Assembly (NCBI RefSeq): GCF_023065955.2
Contig: NW_026622763.1
Coordinates: 80,519,299-80,583,298 of the forward strand
Origin: Ursus arctos
Taxonomy: Eukaryota; Chordata; Mammalia; Carnivora; Ursidae
DNA: 64,000 bases
Reading direction: 5' to 3'
In this document: piece after piece, positions 33,126-45,300 of the stretch
How positions within the stretch are numbered: position 1 is the first letter of the stretch
Layout: the number at the start of each line of letters is the position of its first letter
The notes under the pieces: generated by a model
What the model was told of the DNA's origin: nothing
Seen by the model: only the letters and a program-made list of their open reading frames with translations
Databases searched by the model: none
Made by a program: the position numbers and the translations under genes

Positions 33126-36024
33126 TTTTATGCTCAAAAGTGAGAGGCTGGTCTTAGTCATTTTAAAAACATAGCATAATATAAGTTAATCAAAAGGTTA
33201 AAATAAAATGCACATGATATCAGAGCTAGCCTTTTAACATAAGATAGCATAATGAAGAATTTGGTGTATTTATACTACAGAGACAATGAGAAAATAACTC
33301 TGATAGCCTCATCTAAATAAATCGATTTCTACAATACATTCTGTTACCTTCCTCTATTTTTACCTAAGCACACATTCATCTCTCTCACACACGTGCCCCC
33401 AATGTATATTTTTGCATGTGTGTAAAAACACAGACAGAGACATGCACACAAGTAATTTAATTCTATTTTTAAGTCACAGTGGGAATTCCTTAGTGAGGAG
33501 GGATAAAAAGTTCCTGAATAAGACACTGAGAACATGTAGATTTATTATTTTCTCTATTTTACTTCCCAACTTACAGAAAAAACTGTAAATTAAAGAATAA
33601 ATCCATAGGAACAAAAGAGGTCTTAAAAACTTAGTTTACAAATTCCAGCTACAGTAGTTGGGAGTTTTGCTTCATCTATGTATTTCTATTTACCCTGTAA
33701 CTAAGCTTCTAGCCATCTTAAGTGTAAACCACAGATCATTTACTAAAGAAACACGATTCCCAACAGTTCTATGAGCAGTAATAAACGGTCTAAAGGTGTT
33801 CTACATTTTGAGGCCCCAGGATATCCTTTTATTTTATATATCTGCAAGGTAGCAAAGGATAGCTATACACCTTGACACGGCAGAGATCCAGTGTAAAAAG
33901 GTGCTTCACTAGTTTGTTTTGTCAAAAAAAAAAAAAAAAAAAAAAGCTCATATATAATTTTTTAAGCTATTAAAACACATAGGCAACATAATTCATTACA
34001 CTCAATACAGCTTTAGTATAAAACTTATAATTTATGAGGTGATGTTAATAGTATAAATTAATATACCTTTTCTCTTAAAATCTACAATAAGTATTCTGAA
34101 AGCTCATTGGGGAAGGAAATTTTTAAATAAAACTTTAAAGCTGTGCGTGATGGGAAAGGATTCTGTTTGCTGAAGCGGAGATGAGAGCCTGAAGAAGAAA
34201 GGAAAAAAGTCCTACGCAAGACACGGTGGGCTACGAAACCGAACGTTTTCTCTTTCTTGCGCTCTCTTCAATGATGAGTCACCTTTAGTTTCTTTTAAAA
34301 CTATTTTCTTATTTTAAAAACTGCCCTAATTTCCACAAGGAATCCCTGAGACATACTCAACACTATACAGTGAAAAGAACAATCACTGTGAAGAGGGACT
34401 GATTTCAACCCTTCGGAGCAGATGAAGACAATGTCACAAGCATCCAACTTCCCATCACTTGCACACTCATCTGCTGGAGCCGAAGGGGCCTTAACAACGC
34501 GGGGTGGAGTCAGTTCAGGGCCAATCAGTCTATTCCCCAAGCAAAAGCAATGGCGTGGCATTTCGCTGCACTGCACGTTGAACATTTTTCCAAGGGGAAC
34601 TTTGGGTGCATATAGAGCTTACTTCAGTGGTCCCCAGCTCAAAAAAACAAACAAAAACAAAAACAAAACAAAAAAAACAAATCAAAGAGGCGGCTTCTAT
34701 TACTCTTAGGCCAGGATCAGGGCAGATCAGATCAGGGGTGTGTGTGCAGACTTGAGGACCTGGGCGGGCGCAGGCTGAGGCCAGCAGGCAGGAGGGAAAA
34801 AGGAAAGAGAGCTGGGCTGCCCGACCGAGCTTACTAAGAGTTAGACAGCTTTTCTCTTACAACATTGTTTTTCAGACTTGACTTTGGATACTCCCAAACC
34901 CTGCCACTCAAAGTAGTCAAACATTCCCAAGATGCGAGAACCTAGTTTCCGGTAAAGAAAGTCATACCAAATTTGCTCTCTCCCCGAAATGCCACCTGTC
35001 CTTTATTGGCTCTGTATCACAGTGCAGAGAGAGGGAAGCAAACAGAAATTAGAGCTGAAGGGAAAGAGAATTTTTGCTATTTAAAAATGAGGCTCTCTAA
35101 GTCGGCCCCACAATTTTTGCATTAATGACACTGGTTATTAGGAGACATAATTATTCACTTGTATTTTAGGTTTTCTTTCCTAACTCATTGGTCAGGGGGA
35201 AATGCTCCACAGATACCCAAGTATGTTCTTCACTGGTATTTTATTTCAAATCTTTTGGAAGATAGCATTTAACATGTTACTTTCATCTACTACGCATGGA
35301 TTCTGGTTCCCTCTAGAATAGGATACTGCAAAGCTCATAAGGCTCCGGATATTAAGAAGTCATTGTTTAACCTTTCTACAGAATGCCAGCAAAGATTCCA
35401 TATTTTCAAGGTATTGCTAGAGGGGAAGAAAAAAAAAAAAATCTATGTTCTATCACATATATATTTCCACCTCCCACCTCACCCCCGAGAAATCTATTTC
35501 TCATCGGGAAAAAAATCCTTGGAACAATGTAGGTGTTGGTGGTGAAAGAGATAGATGAAGACTGTTCAGTATGACTGCATTTTCCTCTAAGGAATCCATG
35601 AAATCGCCTCATTCCCCTGCAGAGTTCTGCTGACCATGCCGAAGGCCGCTGTATTAGATTAATCTATGTATTCCAGAGTAAAAACAGAATTTAGTAGAAT
35701 GTTAAAAGGCTAAAAAGAAAGAGGTTGAAGAACCTGAAAACTAGATATCTAAAAATATTGTTTAAATGAATTCCAAACCTATTACCTAATTAGTGTTACG
35801 AACATTCTCATGTTTTTGCAATACCAATCCACAGCAACCTACTGCACTAACTTGGAGAAAAGGCGACCGCCTCACACCAGCGTCGCTGATGCCGCTACGG
35901 GCGCCGTCAGCACCCCCGGTGCAGGGGCGCAGCAAGGACTGCAGGCAAGTAGCATGAACCGACGGCCTGGGAGTTACCGGCGTATGCTCAGTCTAGGGCC
36001 AACAGATGAAAACTGAATGGTACA

Positions 36025-36151
36025 GGGCCATGTGAGTGGCTCAGCTGGGAGAGCATGTGATTCTTTATCTCAGGGTTGTGAGTTCAAGCCCCACGTTGGG
36101 TGTGGAACCTACTTAAAATTAAAAACACACACACAAAAAAACCAAAACCCC
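36025..36151 (+). mobile_element. Short SINE within the INO80D 3' UTR
   Basis: AGTGGCTCAGCTGGGAGAGCATG, GTTCAAGCCCC (B box), TTGGGTGTGGAACCTAC and an A-rich tail. The duplicated target GAATGGTACA lies at 36015-36024 and 36152-36161. It is antisense to the transcript and the only SINE in the UTR. Confidence 0.9.
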
Positions 36152-39100
36152 GAATGGTACAAGTCAATAGAAATATAAATTCTTTCATGTAAGAAGAACG
36201 CTTACAGGTTGGGCATGATCACAGACACAGTTTCCTTCCAAATCAAAGCACTGTCTTTGCCTCCGGGTTGTGATCGTGCACTGAGAACGAGCTCTGATAA
36301 GGAAAAGCTTTAGTGTTAGTCACAGAAAGTGAGGATTCTCAGCTTGCAGTGGAGAGATTGGGCTTGTTGAAGACATAAATCTTATAAATAAGTATTTGGC
36401 AAAGATAAAGTATTAGCTTTCTTTAGCCTGACGCCACTCGAGACGGTAACTACAATTCTAAGGAAAAGGAAAAACAAAAACAAAAAACCAAAACCACATT
36501 TTCCAACTTGATCTCCATACCTACTATTTGCTTCTCATTAAATTCTAATCTTCTCGGGGAGGGACACAGACACGTTGCAGCGCCTGCCAGCATGAAATCG
36601 CTCAGGAAGTCATTTATAAAGGAGTTCTAGCTCACATGGTAGGTTACTAGAGAGGGAAAAAAAAAATCCTTCACCGTATAAGCTATGTGACGATAATAAC
36701 AAAATTTTCCATTGCATAGTCTGTCGTTTGGTGGGTTAAGTGTAATTGCTATTTACTACTGTGAATTGTTTACTAGCTACATAACCTACGCAGATGTGCA
36801 AATTACTAAGCCATTTTTACAGAGAAAAAAAAAAACAATGTCTTAAGTACTTTAATTAAAATAATATTAACAATTATGTAGAGAGAGTAAAGGAGAGAAA
36901 ACACATCTTTTCTTCGATGCTCTAAGATCACAGCCAGTGAGTATCATTCCTTAGAATGGAATTCAGATTCTCCGAGCACAGAATGTATCCATAAACTGCA
37001 GCAACTCTGTAAGTAAATCACATTAACATGATCTAACTGGCCTTTATAAATGGTCCCTAAGAACTGCAGAAAGAGTGCACTTCTCTGCCACTATTTCTCA
37101 TGAGTTTCACCCAAGAATAAAAGCTAGTTTCCACCTAATTAGGACCTTACATAAAATTTGTTTTTGATTCCAGTATTGCCTTACGATAGCATAAGTGCTA
37201 TTTAAAAGACACGAATTTTCGTATTTCTGGAGTGAAAGACACTGCATTCCTTTCCCTACACATCACCAGCGAAGCTACTCCTAACAGACTAGAACTGCTC
37301 CGCGTTAGCTAAAAGAAACACGTGACCGGCTATCTCGGGGCTCACAGATGTTCTTCTCTCTTCCGAAAAGGGACTCACAAGCCGTAGCAAGAGCACAGCA
37401 AATTGCAAGTTGGATGTTGGTTCTGAAGGAGATGAAATGAGAGGACAAATTTGTGTTTTTTTTTGCTAATTCCTCAAACCTACACTGGTACTTCCTACAG
37501 GCGCCCCTTCTTCAGCTATCCCTGTGGGCATCTAAACAAAAATGAACTGACTCGAAGTTTTTGGTGTGAAGCTGAAACTGGCAACATTCCTGATCATTTC
37601 ATGCCTCCTTACTAGAAAGCAGGAAAGGGCTTTTCAATGCACATAAAACAGAAAATTGCAAACAAGAAAATGTGCAACTTACTGCAAACTCAGTTTTGAT
37701 AACTGAAGAATTTTAAGCAGCTACCACGAGGGACAAAGAGCCAGAAAAGTTCAAACCGACTACCCATGACTTTCCCTTTGCTGTCTGAGAAGGGCTGGTA
37801 GATAGGATCATCAGCGCGCCGCTCCGCTACAGCCTTGAATTAGTACACGATGAGACGAGATCAAATTGCTGGGAACAGACAGTGATCTAGGGATGGTTAA
37901 AATGGGATGTGAAGAATGGAGCAAACTAAGTGATACTTTTGAGCAGAGGTAACTACTCGTAATCATTTCATTACAGTACATTAAAATAAAAAAGCTTACT
38001 AACATAGGTTCACAGGTGAGAAATACTCAAATTATCTGTCCTCACCATTCAGAATAGAAATTTATGGTGATACCAAATATAATTTTGCTTTGTGACATAA
38101 TTTATAATTTAGAAATTTCTCAATCTGCAAAAAAGGCAAAGCTATTAAAAAATAAATCTTCCAATCAATTATCATGATTAAAAAAAAAACTAAATATATT
38201 ACAAACGTATTTTTGGCCCACAAAAAGAAAACTTCAATAAATACAAAATAGGGCATATAATGATTTCATACAGTCATGTGACATTTCCCCTCCATAATCT
38301 CAGGCACACGGTATCTGCATAATGCCTGCTGATCACCATCATTCCTTTAAAAAGCAGAGAAAGAAAAGCTTTCAAAAGAAGGGACTGGTTAGAATTAGCA
38401 TGGCATAAAGAGAATACATATAGGAAGTAGGAAAATACATCCAATCTTTACCTATTGAAAAGGAATTAAGATCAAATATTCCCTGACAAATGAATTATTA
38501 TATCACATCATTAATAGATATGTTCTCTCTACTCATCTTTTAAAATATATATATGTAAATTAGACTAGACTCAGGTATAAATAGCCAATGGTATCTCAGG
38601 GGACAGTGAAACTTCTCAGCAAAAGCAGAGCATGGATGTCTTTAGAATCTAGTCCCAGCCTTGGGGAGGGGGCAGGGGAGAAGGCAGGTAAAAAGAAACC
38701 TCACAGATTTATTTCATAGTCACCAACTTACTAAACTACCCAGTCTGATTTTTAACCCTAAAATCCTGGTACTTAAAAAAAATTTCCCCAAACTTCAACC
38801 CAAGTACTTTAATTATTTTAGAAGTACCAAAGGGTGGGTACAATTTATGTCTAATTTCCATATTCTGCTTTGAAAGAAACTTTAAAATGTGCATCCTTCA
38901 GATATTACACATCACTTCACAACTGGTACACTGATTCTACAAGTGTCTTCAACATTTTACAAATCTTACCAAAGAATCACTATGTAAACATGAAAAAGTC
39001 GAAAGTAAAAGACGGATCAAGGAGTTCAGAGATCCCATCTTTCCAAATCTAACTGACCTATCCTGCTTTTCACATCAAAATATGGTCTTGTTATAATTAC

Positions 39101-40073
39101 ATCTTGTGAATGTATTCCGTGAGAGACGGCTGGAGAAACACAACGCGCATCTAAAAAGGCAAAGGAACCAGCAGACCTCAGAACCCCAGCAATCCTGCGG
39201 TCACTCCGCGAGAGCTTTCCGTGACAGCCCCGTGGCCCCGACATGAATTCGCCTTTCTCCCTTCTCGGATCACTGAGCAGCGGGGCTGTGCAACTGGCAT
39301 CATCAGCCCACCACCCTCTCTACGCGGGAACTTCGCTACTTCGGGGGGAAACGACCAACCTGATGAGGGTTCTGAGATGTGGGAAAGAAGTCGGAGCCTT
39401 ATCCTCGTTAAGAAAAAAAATAATAATAAAACAACAACAACAACGGGACAGCTGCTTCCTGCCCTGCACAAAAACACACACATGGGCGCACACATACACA
39501 CAGGCGGTCAAAAGACTACTTTTTTTTCTTTTTAATTGAACATGATCACAATTAGGAATGGAATCCTGGCCTCATGTGGTGTCAAGCAGTTGGTGCTAAG
39601 TCAGAGCCTCGATCTGCCCTCTACGCACCATCTGCTATCGCTTACACAGGAACTCAATGAACAGGACCATTCTATCTAGAACCACCTCCATAAAGACCTG
39701 GTCATAGAATGGAAAGCACTGATCTGAATACTAGGAAATAGTAAAGGGCACTGGTAATCTGAGGTATCTTCCACTTCTAGGACTTGCTGCTAAAAATCAA
39801 TTCTATCCAGTCACTGTGCTGAGCCACTAAGGAAACCATTGGGGTAGAGTGAACCTGCCAGGAGGGAATGAGCACCAGTGCGAAGGAGCACATGTGAACA
39901 CTGAAGCAAGGTCCACCGCAGGCTTACTTGTGGAACTGGAAAAGGGAGTTCTCCTTTAGTCCCCATCTGTTATTTTTAAAATCTTCTTTAGGAAAAGGGG
40001 GAAAGGGATGATAAACAGGAAACAAAGATAGAAAACACCAGGTTCCCCACCTGCCTGCAACACACAGACACGC

Positions 40074-41239
40074 TCAGTTAGGGGAGGTAAAGGGAGAAGA
40101 TGCATTATTGGTACTTGTAGCTGTGGCACCTGTTACTGTGAAGCCTGTAGGAGGGGCTATCGAGCTGTGGCTGGGCTGCAGGTCCTTAGGAATGCCACTG
40201 TGAGAACTCAGCTGGTGGCCGAAGGCTGCGCTGAACTGAGGGAGTTGCTGCTTGGGAGAGGTGGAGGCCATGAGTTCAGCAGAAGGCCCCATGCCACTGA
40301 AGCTGGTCTGCGGTAACCCCGGAAGCACACTGGAGCTGCTGGGGGTCACGGTGGCGAAGGCAGGCTGTGTGGTCTCTGAGTTCGAAGTGGTGGGTGGCGT
40401 GGATAGGGAAGTGGAAAGAAGATGTCCATCTGCGCCGAGAAGGTTGCTAAATGGAGAGGGATCTCCAAGGTTGACAGGGAGATTGCCCCAGTGAGTTCTG
40501 GGGTTTACGACTCCTCCAAGTGGCACCTCGAGTTGGGTTGGGAGCAAGTGCTGCGCCATGATGGGCATCTCTGCTGAAAAGGTAGCTGCCATATTATCAC
40601 CAGAGTAAGATGTCGTGTGGGGAGAGGTGATATGGTCACTATAGGGAGACGGCACGTGCTCACTATCATAATGGCTTCCATGGGGCGAGGAGTGTGAATG
40701 ATCACTGCTGTATTGCTGTCGTGAGGTGATTAGGTCATCTGCCTTGCTCAGCAGCTGGGCAGGATGTGGCCTCTGGGAGGCATGGCTGCCATCATGTAGT
40801 CCATGAAACTGTCCTGGGAAGGCTCTCTCCCCAAGTGCACTCTGGCTGATCAGAGTGGCAGAAGTAAGGCCAACGTTGGCTGGGGCAGAGAACTGCCCCT
40901 GGATCTGCCCTGCCAGGGGTGTAGGTGGGTTAGACAAGGTAGCAGAACGGAGCAGGTTCTCATCCAGCTCTAGACTAGAAAAATTATCATGTACTATGCG
41001 CCCATTCAACAGCTCGCCTAGGTCCGTGTTAACTTCTCGGCTCAAGGACTGAATTCCTGAAGCTCCCGTACCTGTGGCGAACACCCCTATTCCTCTGTCT
41101 GACAACTCCTGGACTGGCACACCATCTGACTGGGCAAGTACCCCAATGGTACTCAGGCACTCAAGAGAAGTTACAGCCTGCAAGGCCCGTTCAAGTTCCT
41201 CGGCCTCTTCGGTAGTTGGAAGGAGGTCTCCATTCTTTC
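40074..41239 (-). CDS. INO80D terminal coding exon
   Basis: This exon encodes the last 387 residues of INO80D, a subunit of the nuclear INO80 chromatin-remodelling complex. The acceptor is TTTACTCAG/GAAAG just above 41239. The first two bases complete a Gly codon begun in the previous exon (FDFFEG/KNGDLL). The protein then runs through LQAVTSLECLSTIG, the conserved acidic segment NTDLGELLNGRIV, and a low-complexity Ser/Thr/Pro/Gln/His-rich tail ending NNASSPFTSPN, with stop TGA at 40074-40076. It closely matches human INO80D as I remember it. The tail is probably disordered and contains no catalytic motif. A TTG near 41183 reads as an internal Leu, not a start. Frame and splice phase are continuous with the preceding exon. 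Confidence 0.96.
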
Positions 41240-41337
41240 CTGAGTAAAAGAAAAGCCATCAAGAATCAGCACAGCTTTTACTGGTCCCATACCACAAAAA
41301 TCATACATCTGAATTATTTTTTAACAATATTCTATTA

Positions 41338-41536
41338 GGGGCGCCTGGGTGGCACAGCGGTTAAGCGTCTGCCTTCAGCTCAGGGCATGATCCCGGCATT
41401 CCGGGATCGAGCCCCACATCAGGCTCCTCCGCTGTGAGCCTGCTTCTTCCTCTCCCACTCCCCCTGCTTGTGTTCCCTCTCTCGCTGGCTGTCTCTATCT
41501 CTGCCAAATAAATAAATAAAATCTTTAAAAAAAAAA
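41338..41536 (+). mobile_element. SINEC, young ursid-type, first of four in tandem
   Basis: Near-consensus young copy. AACAATATTCTATTA is duplicated at 41323-41337 and 41537-41551, only about 100 bases from the terminal-exon acceptor. Confidence 0.94.
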
Positions 41537-41553
41537 AACAATATTCTATTAAA

Positions 41554-41761
41554 GGCGCGCCTGGGTGGCTCAGGCAGTTGAGCTCTGACTCTTGATTTCC
41601 TCTCAGGTCATGATCTCAGGGTCATGAGATTGAGCCCCATGTCAGGCTTCATGCTCAGTGCCTAAGTCTGCTTAAGTTTCTCTCTCCCTCTGCCCCTCCG
41701 CCCTGCACGCTCTTTCAAATAAATAAATAAATAAACAAACAAATAAATCTTTAAAAAAAAA
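41554..41761 (+). mobile_element. SINEC, second of four in tandem
   Basis: GGCGCGCCTGGGTGGCTCAG head, GGTCATGATCTCAGGG, CTCTCTCCCTCTGCCC and AAATAAATAAATAAAC tail. Confidence 0.9.
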
Positions 41762-41763
41762 AT

Positions 41764-41921
41764 GGGTGCCTGGGTGGCTCAGTTAGTTAAGCATCTGCCT
41801 TCAGCTCAGGTCATGATCCCAGGGTTCTGGGATCGAGCCCCATGTCAGACTCCCTGCTCGGAGGGAGTGCTTCTCCCTCTCCCTCACCCATGTATGTCCT
41901 CCCTCTCTCTCAAGTAAGTAA

Positions 41922-41954
<33 letters not shown>

Positions 41955-41955
41955 A
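41764..41955 (+). mobile_element. SINEC, third of four in tandem
   Basis: GGGTGCCTGGGTGGCTCAG head, GATCCCAGGGTTCTGGGATC and AAGTAAGTAAGTAAAAC with a long poly(A). Confidence 0.9.
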
Positions 41956-41956
41956 C

Positions 41957-42155
41957 CACGGCACTTGTGTGGCTCAGCTGGTTAAGCGTCTGACTCTTGA
42001 TTTCAGCTCAGGTTATGATCTCAGGGCCATGGGATCAAGCCCCGCGTTGGGCTTCACATGCAGCAGGGAGTCTAAGATTCTCTCTCCCTGTCCCTCTGTC
42101 CCTCCCCCCACACCCGTGAGCACCCTCTAATAAATAAATAAATCTTTTAAAACCA
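41957..42155 (+). mobile_element. SINEC, fourth of four in tandem
   Basis: ACGGCACTTGTGTGGCTCAG head, GATTTCAGCTCAGGTTATGATC and AATAAATAAATAAATC tail. ATTCTATT follows at 42168-42175 and resembles the target left of the first copy. Confidence 0.88.
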
Positions 42156-42703
42156 AACCAAACCGAAATTCTATTGAAGAGTCCCTGGGGAACAGAGAAG
42201 CTTCCAAGGACTGGACTAGAAGGAAAGAGTGAATATTAATCTGTAGCACAGGCCTGTAAGGTCGAGCTGCCCTGGAGCCTGCATCCCATCTTCAGCTGAT
42301 TCACAGCACTCCCTTAACCCATCTCATCGAAGCATTAAATGCTTAAGGATTCTAAGCAATACCAACTTAAAACGCATGGTGACCGTCTGACTACACGTTA
42401 TATTTTTACGTAAAGTTATGTTAAAATCATTAAAATAGGAAACATATCAGTTCAGGCTGGAGACAAAAGGCTGTGTAGGTTCCCCCTTGGTTTTTCTGCT
42501 CTTGAACTTCTTCCTCCAGCCGGAGGAAGACTAGAATACAGAGACTCATGCTCGCACGTGAGCACCCCACTCCCCTCCACTCACACGTTATCTTGTAAAA
42601 TGCTTTTTTTGTGTGACCCACTAATCCTGCTCCTCTCGTTCTAACTAATTTTCATAAAATGGAAACCCATGGGATGCTGATTTCACTTCCAATATAAAAG
42701 TCC

Positions 42704-42880
42704 AGGGGCGCCTGGGTGGCTCAGTCGGTTAAGCACCTGCCTTCGGCTCAGGTCATGGTCCCAGGGTCCTGGGATCGAGCTTACGTTGGCCTCTCTGCTC
42801 AGCAGGAAGCCTGCTTCTCCCTCTGCCTCCCGCTCTCCCTGGTTGTGCTTTCTCTCCGACAAATAAATAAATAAAATGGT
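42704..42880 (+). mobile_element. SINEC in INO80D intron
   Basis: GGGGCGCCTGGGTGGCTCAG head, CTTCGGCTCAGGTCATGGTC and AAATAAATAAATAAAATGG tail. Confidence 0.92.
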
Positions 42881-43151
42881 TTTTGTTGAAAAATAAAGTA
42901 AAATGACTCATTTCAAAGCAACAAAGTTAAAAACCTAACAATCGAACAATCAATCTACCAAGCGTATAGTATGGTGAGACAAACCACACTGCCCTTGTCT
43001 TCTGGAACTGGGAAGATAGTTTTAGCGGTGCTGAATTTTCTATCTGTGAGGAGGGGTACTTCAAACACATCTCAGAAACACTATTTCCCTTTTTAAAAAC
43101 TCATTAAAACAAAACAAAACAAAAGATCTTGAATCAAAATGTTGACCATAC

Positions 43152-43309
43152 CTTCAAAAAAATCAAAATCTTGTAAGTCATCAGGTAGCCGTGGCAGGAC
43201 GTCTGAAAAGTCCTCCTGGTTCAATTCCAAGTCATGTGGAATGTCAGTGATCTCATTGGCAATGTCATCCGGCAACTCATCAGCACTCAGCTCTGGCGTG
43301 GATGGGCTC
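43152..43309 (-). CDS. INO80D internal exon (acidic segment)
   Basis: Exon of 158 bases. The first base completes an Arg codon from the previous exon. It encodes SPSTPELSADELPDDIANEI and then a segment rich in Asp, Glu and Leu up to DLQDFDFFE, ending with the first base of a Gly codon. The acceptor is TTCCCCAG/GAGCC and the donor is GAAG/GTATGG. The segment is highly acidic with hydrophobic residues and may be an interaction region, but no named domain is recognised. It matches human INO80D closely as I remember it. Exon length and phase (2 in, 1 out) fit both neighbours exactly. Confidence 0.96.
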
Positions 43310-44019
43310 CTGGGGAAGACGACATGGTTGGCCCCACCACTCCCCTCTTCCCTTCACACCAGTGTCCCCAAGACAAGTTCATTGAACACGAAGATGGGAA
43401 ATCCTAACTCAAACTATTCCTACTTTCACAGAAGGAAATGTGAAAGCAAAAGGAAGACCTTGCCATTCACAGTCACATATTTCTGCAGCTTTTAACCAAG
43501 TATTAAGAGAAGGCAGTCACTTTGAGATAGTATTTCTACTTCAAATTATAGAATGAATTAGAATTTTGTGCACTGTGTCTCCATACTTTTTAGTAAATTT
43601 CAAATCTAGTCAAAATAATTTTTAAAAATGACATAAACAGATAAACAGAGATGCTAAGCTGAAACAGAAGCCTCATTCACCTGGTGAAGATGCTAACCCC
43701 TGTCAAAATCAGTAATGTAATAGAATTCTGATGGAATATTTCTGTATATATGGAGTTTCTGTTAAAACAGAAAAATCTGAGAGTAGACAATTAAATTCTC
43801 AATTTCGGCATCTGCTTTCAGGGTTATAACCAAAAGTTTTATTTCGGATCTTACTCAATCAAATATTTGGTAAAAATTATACTGGAAAACTACAAAGCCT
43901 AGGCTGATCTATCGAATGGCTTCTGAAGCCCAGCTGCAACGCTAGAGAAGAACGTGAAGCTGGAAGTTCTGAGCACCATCAAGCATAGAAAGGACACATA
44001 AGCCTCCGCCATCACTGAC
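43310..44019 (-). other. INO80D intron
   Basis: Bounded by donor CCG/GTCAGT at its 5' end (44019) and acceptor CCCCAG at 43310. No repeat recognised; AT-rich. Confidence 0.85.
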
Positions 44020-44237
44020 CGGATCTGAGCGGCCTCCACTGGCAGTGAGACGCTGGTGGGCATGCTGAGGTTCCCTTGGGGTACTGCAGGGGGAATGGGT
44101 TTTTGGGGTCGACGAGGTCCACGCCTTCTCTTCTTCTTGTGTTTTTTGGTAAGTGCAGGAGGCTTGGTTTTTTTCCTGGGTTTCCTCTGCTGCTGGTGCT
44201 GAACTTTACGGGAGCTATCTCCTCTCAAGAAATTATC
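44020..44237 (-). CDS. INO80D internal exon (basic segment)
   Basis: Exon of 218 bases beginning DNFLRGDSSRK and continuing with a strongly basic Lys/Arg/Pro stretch (KPRKKTKPPALTKKHKKKRRR) that is a plausible nuclear-localisation signal, then QKPIPPAVPQGNLSMP and AAQI, ending with two bases of an Arg codon. The acceptor is TTCCGAAG/GATAAT and the donor is ATCCG/GTCAGT. The start agrees with my recollection of the human protein, in which KKM is followed by DNFLRGD. A second in-frame acceptor at 44268-44270 could add ten codons (see findings). No enzymatic domain is present. Confidence 0.93.
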
Positions 44238-44739
44238 CTTCGGAATGAATAAATGGGTATTTTTAAACTGAGATTGTTTGGGAAAAACCTAACAGCTACC
44301 TGAAAAAAATGTATCTCTTAACATTCTATGGGATGCCTAAAGCATACTGCATGCCTACAACTACGCATAGCAATAAATAAATGAATAAAGATTTCATTTT
44401 TTAATTTAACCCAAATCAATTCAATATACACATAGAGTTCATTCCATACTTAAAGACACCGTGAGACATCGCAGGCCAAGGGGGAGACGCAGGTGGGTAG
44501 AAGGGACGGGGGGGAAAAAAGACATTGGGACAGGTGCTGTAGTGTACAAGTATGATGGATGAAATGTAATTGCCCTCTCGAAGAACTTACTCTTCTATGG
44601 GAAAAACGTGAATACAGATATACATAAATACAGGACAGAGAAAACAGGATAGTAATGACCTTCTATGGGCATACAAAAGGAAAATGAATTATTTTTAGTT
44701 TTGCATGATTAAAAGGAAATGGCACAAACAAGACAAAAC

Positions 44740-45300
44740 AGGTATGACTGGTGCTTGGGGTGTGGCGGATGGAGGATGGAATATGAACGTGAGCTGTAAA
44801 GATTAGGGCCAGATCATATACAACTTTAAATACCCTGTTAAGGATTTTCAACTTCATCTTACAGGCAATGGGAAATGATTTTTGATGAAAGGATTAACAC
44901 AACCTGACAAATGTTTTGGAAGGATTAACTAGGCCAGTAGCAATATAAAGGGACAGACAGAAAAGGCAAGTGGAGGGAGGCATTATTCCCAATCAGAGGG
45001 CCACTTCAACAGTCAATACAAGATAAACGACTAAGGGCAATGTGAGTGGGAATGGAAAAGCAAGGCCTGTAGGGACAGAATTCTCAAGATCTGACAGCTC
45101 CTTAGATGTGGTGAGGATGAGGAAGAGAGCATGTGAAGACGTCTCTAGCTTTCCAGCGTTGACTGTTAGATGATAGCATTAGTTGGAACAGAGCACACAC
45201 AGAATAAGGATTCAGAAGAAAAGTTAAGGAATTCAGTCTGGCTCACAATCTGAGGTATGACGATGACCCCAGGAGATAGAAATTGGTATAAGAGATAAAG
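44740..45300 (-). mobile_element. L2 fragment, antisense
   Basis: GGGCCAGATCATATACAAC, GGCAATGGGAAATGATTT, ATTCAGTCTGGCTCACAATCTGAGG follow the order of antisense L2 RT and 3' sequence. Confidence 0.65.

Larger units (their letters stand above)
29250..40073 (-). other. INO80D 3' untranslated region
   Basis: This region follows the stop codon at 40074-40076 and continues to the inferred cleavage site near 29250, about 10.8 kb. It has no intron signals I would use and no long open frame. It contains one short SINE (36025-36151) and simple repeats such as (CT)n at 33092-33121. Candidate motifs on the transcript strand include TGTATATA at 31209-31216, 31080-31087, 31056-31063 and 29315-29322, and TTATTTATT at 30880-30888. 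Internal AATAAA signals (for example the complement at 38708-38713) could give shorter forms. Human INO80D transcripts are also known for a long 3' UTR; the exact end here is inferred from the poly(A) signal and the change in repeat density. Confidence 0.75.
41240..43151 (-). other. INO80D last intron
   Basis: GT-AG intron. It holds four tandem SINEs (41338-42150) and another at 42704-42880. The remainder shows no recognisable conserved element. Confidence 0.85.

Noticed and set aside
41183..41239. Apparent start of a 369-residue protein at 41183
   Set aside because: The first codon is TTG and the sequence continues in frame upstream to a splice acceptor at 41239; it is the internal Leu of INO80D.
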